From: JANSXG01 sp965652425
GTDB lineage: Bacteria; Planctomycetota; Phycisphaerae; Phycisphaerales; UBA1924
Length of the DNA: 64,000 nt
Direction of reading: 5' to 3'
NCBI GenBank assembly: GCA_965652425.1
Contig: CBFGVX010000001.1
Coordinates: 33,080 to 97,079, forward strand
Position numbers and translations under genes: made by a program. The notes beneath the pieces were generated by a model. The model saw nothing but the letters and a program-made list of their open reading frames with translations, made no database searches and was not told the DNA's origin. This document shows positions 43,416 through 52,663 of this stretch, one piece after another. How positions within the stretch are numbered: position 1 is the stretch's first letter; every line of letters begins with the position of its first letter.

Positions 43416-43515
43416 ACTTTCAGAAAATCCCCAGATCCGATGAACCCACGGGTAGTGATCGCCCCTACAACCTCGTACCGGAATGGGCCGGTCTCTACGA
43501 AAGCGAGATGAACCA

Positions 43516-44256
43516 ATGACTCTCAACCACTCTTCCCTGCTCGTCTGTGGCCTGATCGCTCCCGCCATCGTCTGCGCCATGCCCGCCGAGGCCAGTGCCG
43601 TCGCCGAGATGCCCGTCGTCACCGTGTCCGGCAAGGGCTCGGTCTTCGTCAAGCCCGACCGCGCGACTGTGTTCCTCGGCGCTTGGCACCAGGCCGACAC
43701 CGCCCTCGAAGCCCAGTCGCGCGTGAACGAAATCATCGACGAGGCCACCAAAGCCATCCGCGAGCTCGAGATCGAAGGGCTCATGATCCAGACCTCAGGC
43801 CTCTCCCTCTCGCCGGTCTACAACTACCAGCGCGACCGGGAGCCCGAGATCACCGGCTACCGCGCCTCGATCACCCTGAGCGTGCGCATCGATGACATCG
43901 ACCGCACCGGCACCGTCATCGACGCCGCGATGAAGACCGGCGCGAACCAGCTCCAGGGCGTGGCCTTCTCCCTGAAGGATGACTCCGGCGCTCGGCGCGA
44001 CGCCCTCCGCCGCGCCGTTGAGGATGCGCGCATGAAGGCCGAAACCATCGCCGATGCCCTCGGGCGTTCGATCTATGGTCTAGTCGAGGTGCAGGAGCAG
44101 GGTGTCTCCGTGCCGATCCTCTCCCGCGGCGTGGAATCCATGCGCACCATGGCCGCCGACTCCGCGCCCACGCCCATCGAGGCCGGTGAGATCGAGGTTT
44201 CGGCGAACCTGCAGATCACCTATAACCTTGGCAACCGCATCGGTGATGCGCGATAG
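43516..44256 (+). CDS. secreted SIMPL-domain protein (DUF541)
   Basis: The 246-residue product from the ATG at 43516 has a signal peptide (cleavage near AEASA, about residue 28). The mature part has the SIMPL pattern: VVTVSGKGSVFVKPDRATV, later the ITGYRASITLSVRIDD strand, and a C-terminal IEVSANLQITYNLG. Members are periplasmic or outer-membrane-associated proteins with stress-related or unclear roles. It sits between the two ALDH genes, 16 bases before the second. Confidence 0.85.
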   Translation: MTLNHSSLLVCGLIAPAIVCAMPAEASAVAEMPVVTVSGKGSVFVKPDRATVFLGAWHQADTALEAQSRVNEIIDEATKAIRELEIEGLMIQTSGLSLSPVYNYQRDREPEITGYRASITLSVRIDDIDRTGTVIDAAMKTGANQLQGVAFSLKDDSGARRDALRRAVEDARMKAETIADALGRSIYGLVEVQEQGVSVPILSRGVESMRTMAADSAPTPIEAGEIEVSANLQITYNLGNRIGDAR

Positions 44257-44271
44257 AGCGAGGCGAGCGAC

Positions 44272-45141
44272 ATGGCAGCGAGACTGAGCGTGGCGAAGAC
44301 CTACAAGCTGTACATCGGCGGCGCGTTCCCGCGCACCGAGAGCGGCCGGTCCATCGCCATCACCGACACCTCGGGCAAGACCATCACCCATGTCTGCCAC
44401 GCCTCGCGCAAGGACTTCCGCAACGCGGTGGTCGCCGCGCGGGCGGCGCAGCCGGGCTGGATGGGGCGCGACGCCTACAACCGCTCGCAGATCCTCTACC
44501 GCATGGCCGAGATGCTCGAGGGCAAGGCCGAAGAGTTCGCCCAGCTCATCAAACAGACGACCGATGCCGACCTCCGCGTCGCCCGCAAGGAGGTCGAGGC
44601 CTCGGTCGATCGGCTGGTCGCCTACGCGGGCTGGGCCGACAAGTTCTCGCAGGTGCTCGGCTGCCACAACCCGGTCGTCGGCCCGTACTACAACTTCACG
44701 GTGCCCGAGGCGACGGGCGTCGTGGTCGTGGTCGCGCCCGATGAGCCGAGTCTGCTCGGGCTGATCACGCTCATGGCCCCGGCCCTCTGTTCCGGCTCGA
44801 CCGTCGTCGCGCTCGGCAGCGAGAAGTACCCCATCGCCACCAGCGTCCTCGGCGAGGTCTGCGCGACCAGCGATGTGCCCGGCGGCGTGATCAACCTGCT
44901 CACCGGCCAACGCGATGAACTCATCGACCACATCGCCAACCACCGCGATGTGAACGCGGTCGTCGGGGCCGGGCTGAGCAAGCCCCACGCCGCGGCTCTC
45001 CGCATGGGAGCGTCCGAGAACATCAAGCGGGTCCGCATCGAGGACTCGATCGATTTCTTCAACGACGAGGCCTGCGAGAGCCCCTGGCGGATCGAGCCGC
45101 TGGTCGAAATGAAGACCATCTGGCACCCCAGCGCGAGCTGA
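44272..45141 (+). CDS. truncated ALDH-superfamily protein, ALDH16 second-domain type
   Basis: This 289-residue protein matches only the N-terminal two thirds of an ALDH. It has a YKLYIGGAFPRTESG start, a helical region, and APDEPSLLGLITLMAPAL, VVALGSEKYPIA, then SDVPGGVINLLTGQRDELI. It ends before the Glu and Cys catalytic loops, so it cannot be an ordinary dehydrogenase. The CPDE-like segment and SDVPGGVINLLTG are features I associate with the non-catalytic second domain of ALDH16. It may form a complex with the full ALDH at 41201. A shortening by recent frameshift is unlikely, as it ends in its own stop with no matching remnant after it. Confidence 0.82.
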   Translation: MAARLSVAKTYKLYIGGAFPRTESGRSIAITDTSGKTITHVCHASRKDFRNAVVAARAAQPGWMGRDAYNRSQILYRMAEMLEGKAEEFAQLIKQTTDADLRVARKEVEASVDRLVAYAGWADKFSQVLGCHNPVVGPYYNFTVPEATGVVVVVAPDEPSLLGLITLMAPALCSGSTVVALGSEKYPIATSVLGEVCATSDVPGGVINLLTGQRDELIDHIANHRDVNAVVGAGLSKPHAAALRMGASENIKRVRIEDSIDFFNDEACESPWRIEPLVEMKTIWHPSAS

Positions 45142-45170
45142 TCCAAGGATTCGAGGCGGCTCTCCGGCGA

Positions 45171-45190
45171 CCGTTTCGGCACTGAAACGG
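45171..45190 (+). terminator. hairpin after the truncated ALDH gene
   Basis: CCGTTTC (45171-45177) and GAAACGG (45184-45190) form a perfect seven-base stem with a six-base loop. It lies 30 bases after the stop. No T run follows, so it may stabilise a 3' end or work with Rho instead of acting as an intrinsic terminator. Confidence 0.4.
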
Positions 45191-45237
45191 CGTTGTGCTG
45201 ATGGATCGGGGCCGAATTGGGCGATACCGTGAAGGCC

Positions 45238-45990
45238 ATGGCATCCACGAAAGCCCCCTCCAAACCCGATGCTTCACCCGCCGCGGCTCTCCCGGTCCCC
45301 GAAGGCCCGGTCCCGGTGGCGGCGATGGTCCCCCCGCCTCCCCTGCTCCGGCGGACCATCGCCGGATTCAGCGCGCTGGCCGGTCTGGCCGCGCTGTTCG
45401 GCATGGGGCTGGGCCTCGCGGAAATCGTGACCGGTCAGGCCGGTCCGGGCGCGTTCTGGATGACGCTCTTCCAGTTGTGCGCCCTCGTGGCGTGTGTCAT
45501 GGGGGTGTTGGCCGGGGTCGGGCGTTTCTCCTCGGGCCCCGCGATGACGCCGCTGATCGTGGCGGGCGTGCTCCTGATGGCCGGAGCGCTCAGCGAGCCC
45601 TCGCTGATCCGATCCGGCATGCCGCGTCTGGAGGTGATGGGGGTCCCGCTCCGCCCGCTCGCGCTGATCGAACTGGTCCTTTCGCTCCTGCTGGCCGGCC
45701 TGTCTTTGATGGTCGTGCTCGTGCGCCAACCCGGGAAAACGCTGCCGAAACTTCTGGTCGGGCTGCTGCTGGTCGTTCCGGCGATGGCGCTCGCCGTCGG
45801 CATGGTGCTCCCCGCGACCCGAGCCCACCTCTCGGGCTGGTCGCCGGTGACCATGACGCTCGTGGTCGTTGGGGTGCTGACCGTCGCGGGGGTGCTCCTG
45901 TCGATCGGTTCGCAGTTCGTGATCCGAGCGATCGAGACCGGGATCGACGCGGGCTTTGCTGAAGCGGAGAAGCCCGAGAACCGGTCCTGA
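45238..45990 (+). CDS. hypothetical multi-pass membrane protein
   Basis: The 250-residue product from the ATG at 45238 has a Pro/Ala-rich cytoplasmic N-terminus of about 35 residues, then roughly six hydrophobic helices between residues 40 and 235, and a short charged tail (EAEKPENRS). No transporter or enzyme motif is visible. A TTG at 45217 would add seven residues. High third-position GC agrees with a native gene. Confidence 0.68.
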   Translation: MASTKAPSKPDASPAAALPVPEGPVPVAAMVPPPPLLRRTIAGFSALAGLAALFGMGLGLAEIVTGQAGPGAFWMTLFQLCALVACVMGVLAGVGRFSSGPAMTPLIVAGVLLMAGALSEPSLIRSGMPRLEVMGVPLRPLALIELVLSLLLAGLSLMVVLVRQPGKTLPKLLVGLLLVVPAMALAVGMVLPATRAHLSGWSPVTMTLVVVGVLTVAGVLLSIGSQFVIRAIETGIDAGFAEAEKPENRS

Positions 45991-46071
45991 GCACGCTGTA
46001 CTGGGTCCGGTTGGGTGCTACGGATCGTCGCACGACGCAACCGGCGGGCATATCATCCCAATCAGACCGTG

Positions 46072-46755
46072 ATGGACACCATTCTCATCATCTCGTTGAG
46101 CGTGCTTTCGGGCGTGTTGCTGGCCGTGGTGCTGATCCTCTGGTTCCGCCGCGCCGGTGAGAATGCTCCTGAGGTTATCCGGACCGACATGCTGACCGAA
46201 CGGGTCCGCGCGGTCGGCAAGCTGGTCGGTCTCGAGGTGCACGCCAAGGAGATCGCCACGAGCAAGAAGGGCTGGGCGTGGCTGCCGCCTCTGGTGCTCA
46301 GCCAGGCGAAACTGGCGATGATCTTCCACTTCGAGAAGCAGTACGCCGTCGACCTCGCCCGGCTCAGCAAGCACGATGTCGAGGAAGTCGAGGGCGGCTC
46401 GTACGACCGTCCCCGGTTCCGCATCGTACTCCCCGAGATCGAGGGCGCGCTGCGACTGACCGATGTCACCCCGTACGATGTCCAGGCCGGTCGCATCCTT
46501 GGCCTGCTCGATGTCATCCAGATGAACGCCGAGCGTCAGAAGGCCCTCATCGACACCGCCCAGGATCAGGCGGCGAGTCTCTTCGAGACCAACGAGGCCC
46601 GGTACATCAACGACGCCAAGCGCAGCATCGAACGCCACCTCGGCGCGCTGTTCAAGCTCGTCGACGCCGAAGTCGAGTTCGAGTGGGCCGACGAGCGAGC
46701 CGGAGCCCCAATCACCAAGACCGGCCCGGTCAAGGTCGAACTCGCCGGGGTGTGA
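46072..46755 (+). CDS. membrane-anchored DUF4230-like protein
   Basis: From the ATG at 46072 the product is 227 residues with one N-terminal helix (about 3-24). A domain with RVRAVGKLVGLEVHAKEIA near 42-60 follows, then strands and a late helical stretch rich in Glu and Lys. The overall pattern is that of DUF4230 proteins, anchored outside the cytoplasm, of unknown function; this call is from memory of the family. An upstream in-frame Met at 46015 would add 19 residues ahead of the helix and seems less likely. Confidence 0.65.
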   Translation: MDTILIISLSVLSGVLLAVVLILWFRRAGENAPEVIRTDMLTERVRAVGKLVGLEVHAKEIATSKKGWAWLPPLVLSQAKLAMIFHFEKQYAVDLARLSKHDVEEVEGGSYDRPRFRIVLPEIEGALRLTDVTPYDVQAGRILGLLDVIQMNAERQKALIDTAQDQAASLFETNEARYINDAKRSIERHLGALFKLVDAEVEFEWADERAGAPITKTGPVKVELAGV

Positions 46756-46791
46756 GAGACTCGGCGGCTCACAACAAGTGATGAGCGCATG

Positions 46792-46818
46792 AAAAAACCC
46801 GGCTTGAGTGCCGGGTTT
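46792..46818 (-). terminator. intrinsic terminator of the secreted-protein gene
   Basis: AAACCCGGC (46795-46803) pairs with GCCGGGTTT (46810-46818). On the minus strand the stem is followed by a run of six T (46797-46792), so it ends the minus-strand gene at 46841. On the plus strand only three T follow, so it may end the DUF4230-like transcript weakly. Confidence 0.8.
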
Positions 46819-46840
46819 GATGAATCGAGTTATTCAGCGA

Positions 46841-48679
46841 TCACGGGTTGAGGATGCGGATCTTCATCGTGATGCCGTCGGGGGTGTTCGTGGTCTCGCT
46901 GACCATGTCACCGAGGTTCTCGTAGACCACCGCCAGGTTGGGGATGTTCTTGAGGAACTCGGGCATGTTCTCGCGGTACTCGCGAACATCCTCATCAATG
47001 AACTCCTTGAACTCGGGATCGTCGCCGAAGACCTGCTCGAGCTGAGCGCGGTAGATCTGCTCGGAGTTGCGACCCATCCATTCGAGGTATTCCACGAGCT
47101 GCTTGGTGTCGGTCCAGCCGTAGGACAGGCCTTGGGCCTGCATGTTGTTCAGGGCCGCCTTGAAGCGGGGCTCGTCGGCCAGGCGTGCGGCGTCGGGGTT
47201 CGCACCCGTCCGCAGCGCGGTCTCCACCGACGAAGTCTGGCCGATGAACAGGTATCCCTGTCCGAGACCCAATGAGAAGCCACCGGCGCCGCCGGGCACG
47301 GGCAGCATGCCGCCGAGGTCGATGTCCCAGATCTGAGCGCCTTCAAACTGACGGGCGGGCAGTCCGAACTGCTGGGTCAGCCCGGTGATGACTTGGGAGA
47401 TCGCGGCTTCGTCCTTGGTCTTGATCGCCGCGTACTGCGTCATGCTGTCGGGGCTGTAGGGCTTGGTGATCGTCTGGACCTGGTAGATCTCGGGGCCGAG
47501 GTTGTTGAGGACCGGGCCGGCCATCATCTGCGCCTGCATCATGCCGGAGTTGGCCATGCCGGCCATCTCCGGGGGCAGGGCGTTGATGATCTGGCGAACC
47601 GCCGGGAACAGCTTCGGGAAATCCACCTGCATCATGGTGAGCGAGGTGGCATCGGCGTCCACGAATGCGGGAGCGCTGAACGCCGCGCCGCCCTCGGGGA
47701 TCAGCGTCAGCAGGCCGCGACGCTCGGGGAAGCGGACATTGAAGGTCTGCTCCATGACGCTGCCGGGGGCATCGGCGTTCAGGCCGAGCGCGACCGACTT
47801 GAACTGATCGAGACCGGACGCACCGACCATCCGCATGATCGGGGGGGCGGGCTCGCCGAACTCCGCGGCTTCCACCGCCAGCTTGCTCTCGGCGAGCTGG
47901 GTGAGCTGGAACCACGGGCCGGTCAGAGCGACCAGATACCCCTGATGGGTTCCGATGGAGTTGCGGGCCGCGTTGAACTCGTCGTTGCTCAGGATGGACT
48001 CGACTTCGCCGCCTTGGCTGCGATCGATGGCCTTCTCCAGGCTGCTGAGCTGGGTGGAGTACATGATCTGCGAATCGACGCGGGCCATGTAGGTCTCTTT
48101 GAAGAGCTCGGGACCGCCGGTGTCCCACATCATCATGTCCTCGTCGACCTCTTCCTCGACTTCGGTGATGGTCCAGATGGTCACGCCGCGGTACTCGTCC
48201 TCGTCGAGGTCGATCTCGCCGGCGTCGACGGCTTCTTCGAGGGAAGTCATGAGGATCTCGGCCATGGTTTCGGCGTTGTCGCCGAAATCGCTCACGCCGA
48301 TGATCTGGTAGGTCGCGTCGTCGACGTTGTCGGCGATGTTGTCGACATACACAGCCCAGCCGAACGCGCCGGTCGGCATGGACAGGTCGTCCACGCTGAA
48401 GCCGAGGGTCGACAGCTCTTCGTTCATGCCGTCGACGGCTTCCTGGATGAAATCGCCGAGCCATTCCTGGATGGAAGCGTCGTTCCAGATGGCCATGAAG
48501 CCGCTGTCCTCGAACGCGCCCTTGAGCGCGTTGAAGTCGTCCACGCCGAGTACAACGACGCTCGAGCGGGGCGCGATGTCAGCGATCTTGACCGGAGCCG
48601 CCTGCGCCACCATCGCGACGCTCAGGGGCAGCCCAGCCGCCATACAGAGGATGGAACCTTGAATCTTGGTCTTCTTCAT
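46841..48679 (-). CDS. large secreted protein, DUF3352-like
   Basis: The 612-residue product starts with a signal peptide (to about residue 28, AQA-AP). It has the general order of planctomycetal DUF3352-type proteins: PRSSVVVLGVDDFNALKGAF near the start, a middle with repeated helix-strand units, and FSLGLGQGYLFIGQTSSVET toward the end. It is acidic and poor in Cys. No catalytic motif is seen. An intrinsic terminator follows. The next gene upstream on the strand is the trypsin-like protease, about 100 bases away. Confidence 0.65.
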   Translation of the reverse strand: MKKTKIQGSILCMAAGLPLSVAMVAQAAPVKIADIAPRSSVVVLGVDDFNALKGAFEDSGFMAIWNDASIQEWLGDFIQEAVDGMNEELSTLGFSVDDLSMPTGAFGWAVYVDNIADNVDDATYQIIGVSDFGDNAETMAEILMTSLEEAVDAGEIDLDEDEYRGVTIWTITEVEEEVDEDMMMWDTGGPELFKETYMARVDSQIMYSTQLSSLEKAIDRSQGGEVESILSNDEFNAARNSIGTHQGYLVALTGPWFQLTQLAESKLAVEAAEFGEPAPPIMRMVGASGLDQFKSVALGLNADAPGSVMEQTFNVRFPERRGLLTLIPEGGAAFSAPAFVDADATSLTMMQVDFPKLFPAVRQIINALPPEMAGMANSGMMQAQMMAGPVLNNLGPEIYQVQTITKPYSPDSMTQYAAIKTKDEAAISQVITGLTQQFGLPARQFEGAQIWDIDLGGMLPVPGGAGGFSLGLGQGYLFIGQTSSVETALRTGANPDAARLADEPRFKAALNNMQAQGLSYGWTDTKQLVEYLEWMGRNSEQIYRAQLEQVFGDDPEFKEFIDEDVREYRENMPEFLKNIPNLAVVYENLGDMVSETTNTPDGITMKIRILNP

Positions 48680-48775
48680 GTCTCTCGTATCCGTTTCTGA
48701 ATCGGGGGGTAAAAAAAAGGAATCGGCCGGCCCGATCGTCGAGTCGGCGGGATCGGTGGGAGTGGGGGGTGGGGG

Positions 48776-49792
48776 TTACTCGCTGCCCGATTGGTCGTCG
48801 AGCACCGAGGGTTTGCCGAACTGCAGGCGGGGCGGTCCGGCGAGGTAGTTGTACCCGGAGTTCGGGTTGCTCTTGTCGTAGGCGAAGGCGTCATTGTTGC
48901 GGATGAAGTCCTTGATGTAGCGCGCGGGGATGGCGAAGCCCAGTCCCTCACCCGATGGAATCCCCATGTTGGTGCAGCCGATCACCTCGCCGTAGAGGTT
49001 GAACAGCGGCCCGCCGGAGTTGCCGGGGTTGATCTGGGTCGTGGTCTGGATGAAGGTCAGCCCCTCGAAGTTGCGCTGGGTCGTCGCGATCACGCCCGTG
49101 GAGAGCGAGCGCTCCAGCCCGAGCGGATTGCCGATGGCGAAGACTTCCTCGCCCGCCGAGAGATCCTCGGTGGCCTGGATCGGGACATAGCGGAAAGGCC
49201 GGCCATCGGGACGGGTGATCTTGATCAGGGCGAGGTCGATGTGGTTGTTGACCGCGATGATCTCGACATCCTCGATGCTGGAGCGCTGGAACTCGCGTTC
49301 GCCCTGCTCGAACAGGGTGACTTCGAGTTTCTGTTCGCCCTGAATGACATGGGCGTTGGTGATCGCGTAGCCCTCGGGGTGGATGATGAACCCGGAGCCG
49401 AGGCCGGAGGGGGTGGACACCTTGATGACCGCCTCGCCGATGGTGCGGGCGAGTTCGCGCGGGCTGGATTCGGGGAGTGCGCCGGGCGCGACGGTGAAGA
49501 ACAGTGCCGAGGAATCGCCCTCATCGGCTTCGCCGGCCTCGCGATCGGCACGAAGGATCGAGCGGATATCCGAGCGCGGCACCACCAGCACATCGAAACC
49601 CATATCGAGCCAGACTTTCTCGGCGGTTTCCTTCAGGATCGGGGCCATGATCGTCTTGCCGTCGTTCATGGTGATCGTGTCGATGGTCAGCGAGCCCTGC
49701 TCATCGGTCGGCTGCTGGCTGGCGGCCTGACCGGCGAGCGCGCCCATCAGCGCGAGGGTGCAGGCGAGGGTCAACGGTCGGTGGTGGCTCAT
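48776..49792 (-). CDS. secreted trypsin-like serine protease (HtrA-like, no PDZ)
   Basis: The 338-residue product has a signal peptide (to about residue 25) and an N-terminal domain of some 80 residues (LTIDTITMNDGKTIMAPIL, probably a small beta domain). The protease domain follows: His in TNAHVIQG near 146, Asp in DLALIKI near 187 and Ser in NPGNSGGPLF near 257. There is no PDZ domain, unlike DegP/DegS. A GGAG lies ten bases upstream of the ATG. A role in envelope protein quality control is plausible; substrates are unknown. Confidence 0.92.
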   Translation of the reverse strand: MSHHRPLTLACTLALMGALAGQAASQQPTDEQGSLTIDTITMNDGKTIMAPILKETAEKVWLDMGFDVLVVPRSDIRSILRADREAGEADEGDSSALFFTVAPGALPESSPRELARTIGEAVIKVSTPSGLGSGFIIHPEGYAITNAHVIQGEQKLEVTLFEQGEREFQRSSIEDVEIIAVNNHIDLALIKITRPDGRPFRYVPIQATEDLSAGEEVFAIGNPLGLERSLSTGVIATTQRNFEGLTFIQTTTQINPGNSGGPLFNLYGEVIGCTNMGIPSGEGLGFAIPARYIKDFIRNNDAFAYDKSNPNSGYNYLAGPPRLQFGKPSVLDDQSGSE

Positions 49793-50124
49793 GCGTTCGT
49801 GCTCCGGGGCGGTCGAGGGAGAACGAGCAAGCGCCCGATCCTCCCGTTTCTGGTTCGGAATCTCCGGATCGGGGTTTTGCCGCCCTGCAGCCCGGAGATC
49901 ACTGAGTCATACATCATAGAGACTCCCTGCCCGCTGGCCCGTCTTTCGACGGGCGATTTCGGACAGGTTCCATGTCCCGTAAAGGGTATATTGCCCAGCG
50001 GCTTCTCAGTTTCCGGCTCCGGACCACGCTCTGGCAAGATTGAGCGTGCCTCCGGACAAGGCCCAAGACTCATTCTCAACCCTGCGGCGACCCGGCTCGC
50101 CGCTCCATCCGGACCCCACCGACC
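49793..50124. other. divergent intergenic region with hairpin
   Basis: This 332-base gap lies between the protease and the FG-GAP protein gene, which diverge. It contains a perfect seven-base hairpin GCCCGTC/GACGGGC (49937-49954) and a TATATT box (49987-49992) that could be a -10 for the plus-strand gene. I did not find a matching -35. No gene is supported here. Confidence 0.45.
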
Positions 50125-52503
50125 ATGACCAGTTCCATCCGATTCACCTCGTTGCTCTCCGTCCCCGCCTTGATTGTCTGTAGCGGGATGGGAATATCGG
50201 TTCCGCAGGCCTCAGCGCAGAGCGCGACCGACCTCGCGGGCTATTTCGGCTTCGAGGCACCCCGCGTGGTGGTCGTAGACGAGGGGACCGGGCCGGTCGC
50301 CACGGCGGACATGAACGGCGACGGTCTGCAAGACCTGGTGGTGGTCAACAACCGAAAGAGCCGCATCGAGATCCACCTGCAGCGGAGCGAGCCCCGGTCC
50401 TTCACGGAGCGTGAGCGCGGGTTCCGGGCCAACGAATTGCCCCCGAGCGAGTGGTTCGATCGCGAGGATGTCCCCCTCGCGCACCGTGTGAACGCGTTCC
50501 AGATCCACGATTTGGACGGCGACGGTCGGCCGGACATCGTGTACGCGGGCCAACCCGCGGAGATCGTGGTCATGCGCCAGACCGAGCCGATGCGCTTCGA
50601 GATGGGTGCCCGCCTTCGTGCGCGTGGGCTGAGCACCTCCGGCACGGCGGTGCGGATCGCCGATGTGCGGGGCGACAGTGCTGAAGAGCTGATCGCTCTG
50701 GTGGACGGCAAGATCCATGTGTACGACCTGTCGGTGAGCGGTCCGGTCGGCGAGCCGCAGATCCTCGGATCGGGCGGTCAGATCGCGGCGTTCTTCATCG
50801 AGGACTACAACGGCGACGGGCTGACGGAGATCCTGGGCGTGGTTCCTCAGTCCAACGCCCCGCTGCGCCTCTGGTTGCAGGAACCGCTCGACCGATCGAG
50901 TTCCGATGAGCCGGTCGGCACGCTCGGGTCGGAGCGGCGGTTCGAGATGCCCAACCTGATTGAGGTCGCGACGGTTCGCATGCCCGGCAGCGATGCGGCG
51001 TCGATCGGCGTCATCGAGGCCCAGACCCGCCGGATTGTTCTTTACGATCTATCCACCGAGGCCGTTGAGGACCTGTCCGAGGCCGGTGCCGCGGCGGAGC
51101 GCGAGGCGCTGCCGGAGGTCTTCGCGTTCCGGGGCGGCGCGAATCGCGACCGCTCGGTCGTGGTCGAAGACATCGACGGCGACGGGTACCTCGACATCCT
51201 CAGCACCGACAACTCGGCGAACTCGCTGGTGCTTTACCGACAGACCGAGGGCGTGGGCATCGGTTCGGCGGAGATGTTCAGCGCGTTCAAGCAGCCCAAG
51301 GTCATCGCGACCGGGAGCTGGAAGGATTCGGACGGTCCCGCGGTGTTCGTGCTCTCCGAGGAGGAGAAGACCGTCGGCGTGTCGAAGTTCGACCGCACGA
51401 CGGGGCGTCTGGAGTTCCCGCAGCCGATCTCGATCGCCACGCCGGGCGCGACCCCGGTGGCGATGAACACGCTGAATCTGTACACGGGCCCCGCGCTGGC
51501 CGTCATCGTGCGGGATCGGCGCGACCACACCGTCGAGATCCACCGCCCGGATATGGATGCGGTGGTGCTGCCTCTGGAGGGGGTGAACCGTCCGCCGCAG
51601 TCGATCCTCGCGGCGGACTTCGATCGCGACGGCTCGATGGACATCGCCCTGTTCACCCCCAACGAGCCGATGATCATGGTCGCGGGTGTGGATTCGGATG
51701 AGCCGCGGGTGCTGACCAACCGCGAGATGCCCCAGTTCGGTCTGGTGCAGGCGGCGGGGCCGGAGAACACCGCGCTGCTCGACGCCAACGGCGACGGCTC
51801 GATGGAGCTCTTGATCGCGGATCAGAACTTCGTGCGTGCTGCGCGCTACAACCCCGAGACCGGCTGGCGCGTGGTCGATCAGATCACCATGCCCGACGCG
51901 TCGAGCCGGTTGTCGGCTCTCACGGTGCTGGAGATCGACGGGCGCAGCACGATCGTCGCTTCGGACACCGGCGCGGACCTGCTCACGCTCATGAGCAAGG
52001 ACAGCGCCGGTGCGTGGCGGATCGCCGACAAGCTGCGCATCCCCGGCCTGCGCACGACCGGGCTCCGCGCCGGTTCGTTCACCGGCGACGGCGCGCCGAA
52101 CATCGTCGCGCTGACCGAGGACAGCTTCGCCATCGTGCGCCTGGCGGGCGAGCGGATCGCGCTCGATGAGTTCGCGGTGTATCGCTCCGACGACGAGGAC
52201 CGCTACGAGCACGACCTGACCTTCGGCGACCTGAACGGCGACGGCTACATGGACCTGGTCGTGCTCGACGCGAGCGAGCAGATGTGCCAGATCTTCACCT
52301 TCAGCGCTTCTCGCAAGATGCACTTCGCCAACGAGTTCAAGGTCTTCGAGACCCGCCTGTTCCAGCAGGGCGGCGGGCGGACCTTCCAGCCCTCGACCTC
52401 GCTGATCGAGGACCTGACAGGCGACGGGTACAACGACCTGATCCTGCAGGTGCACGACCGGTATCTGATTTATCCGCAGGCGAGGCCGGCTTCAGAGCGG
52501 TGA
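50125..52503 (+). CDS. secreted FG-GAP/VCBS repeat protein
   Basis: The 792-residue product has a signal peptide (to about residue 32, ASA-QS). It has many FG-GAP/VCBS units, each with a calcium-type loop such as ADMNGDGLQDLVVV, HDLDGDGRPDIVY, EDIDGDGYLDILS and GDLNGDGYMDLVV. Such repeats form beta-propeller blades on the cell surface or outside the cell. No enzyme domain or anchor is seen. An intrinsic terminator follows. Confidence 0.9.
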   Translation: MTSSIRFTSLLSVPALIVCSGMGISVPQASAQSATDLAGYFGFEAPRVVVVDEGTGPVATADMNGDGLQDLVVVNNRKSRIEIHLQRSEPRSFTERERGFRANELPPSEWFDREDVPLAHRVNAFQIHDLDGDGRPDIVYAGQPAEIVVMRQTEPMRFEMGARLRARGLSTSGTAVRIADVRGDSAEELIALVDGKIHVYDLSVSGPVGEPQILGSGGQIAAFFIEDYNGDGLTEILGVVPQSNAPLRLWLQEPLDRSSSDEPVGTLGSERRFEMPNLIEVATVRMPGSDAASIGVIEAQTRRIVLYDLSTEAVEDLSEAGAAAEREALPEVFAFRGGANRDRSVVVEDIDGDGYLDILSTDNSANSLVLYRQTEGVGIGSAEMFSAFKQPKVIATGSWKDSDGPAVFVLSEEEKTVGVSKFDRTTGRLEFPQPISIATPGATPVAMNTLNLYTGPALAVIVRDRRDHTVEIHRPDMDAVVLPLEGVNRPPQSILAADFDRDGSMDIALFTPNEPMIMVAGVDSDEPRVLTNREMPQFGLVQAAGPENTALLDANGDGSMELLIADQNFVRAARYNPETGWRVVDQITMPDASSRLSALTVLEIDGRSTIVASDTGADLLTLMSKDSAGAWRIADKLRIPGLRTTGLRAGSFTGDGAPNIVALTEDSFAIVRLAGERIALDEFAVYRSDDEDRYEHDLTFGDLNGDGYMDLVVLDASEQMCQIFTFSASRKMHFANEFKVFETRLFQQGGGRTFQPSTSLIEDLTGDGYNDLILQVHDRYLIYPQARPASER

Positions 52504-52534
52504 GAGGGGCTTGGTATCTGATCGATTGAGCGGG

Positions 52535-52557
52535 CGCGGCCTTTTGGGCCGCGTTTT
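52535..52557 (+). terminator. intrinsic terminator after the FG-GAP gene
   Basis: CGCGGCC (52535-52541) pairs with GGCCGCG (52547-52553) around a T-rich loop, followed by TTTT (52554-52557). It lies about 30 bases after the FG-GAP protein stop. Confidence 0.75.
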
Positions 52558-52603
52558 GCGTTTTGGGCATTTCCACGAAATCGGGCTGATGGTTATTGGC
52601 CGA

Positions 52604-52638
52604 TGTAATTCTTTGTCCATAATGGACTTACAATTACA
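52604..52638. promoter_or_regulatory. 35-bp dyad upstream of the dockerin protein gene
   Basis: A near-perfect dyad centred at 52621 pairs TGTAATT (52604-52610) with AATTACA (52632-52638) and GTCCAT (52615-52620) with ATGGAC (52622-52627); only three of 17 positions are mismatched. It is AT-rich in a GC-rich setting and ends 25 bases before the ATG. It could be an operator overlapping the promoter or start region, or a leader hairpin. Confidence 0.65.
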
Positions 52639-52663
52639 CCACCATCCTTGAAGAGGTTGTCTC

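Noticed and set aside
44272..45141. Truncated ALDH as a frameshifted pseudogene
   Set aside because: No downstream remnant of the missing catalytic part is seen; the sequence matches a known non-catalytic ALDH domain type and ends cleanly.
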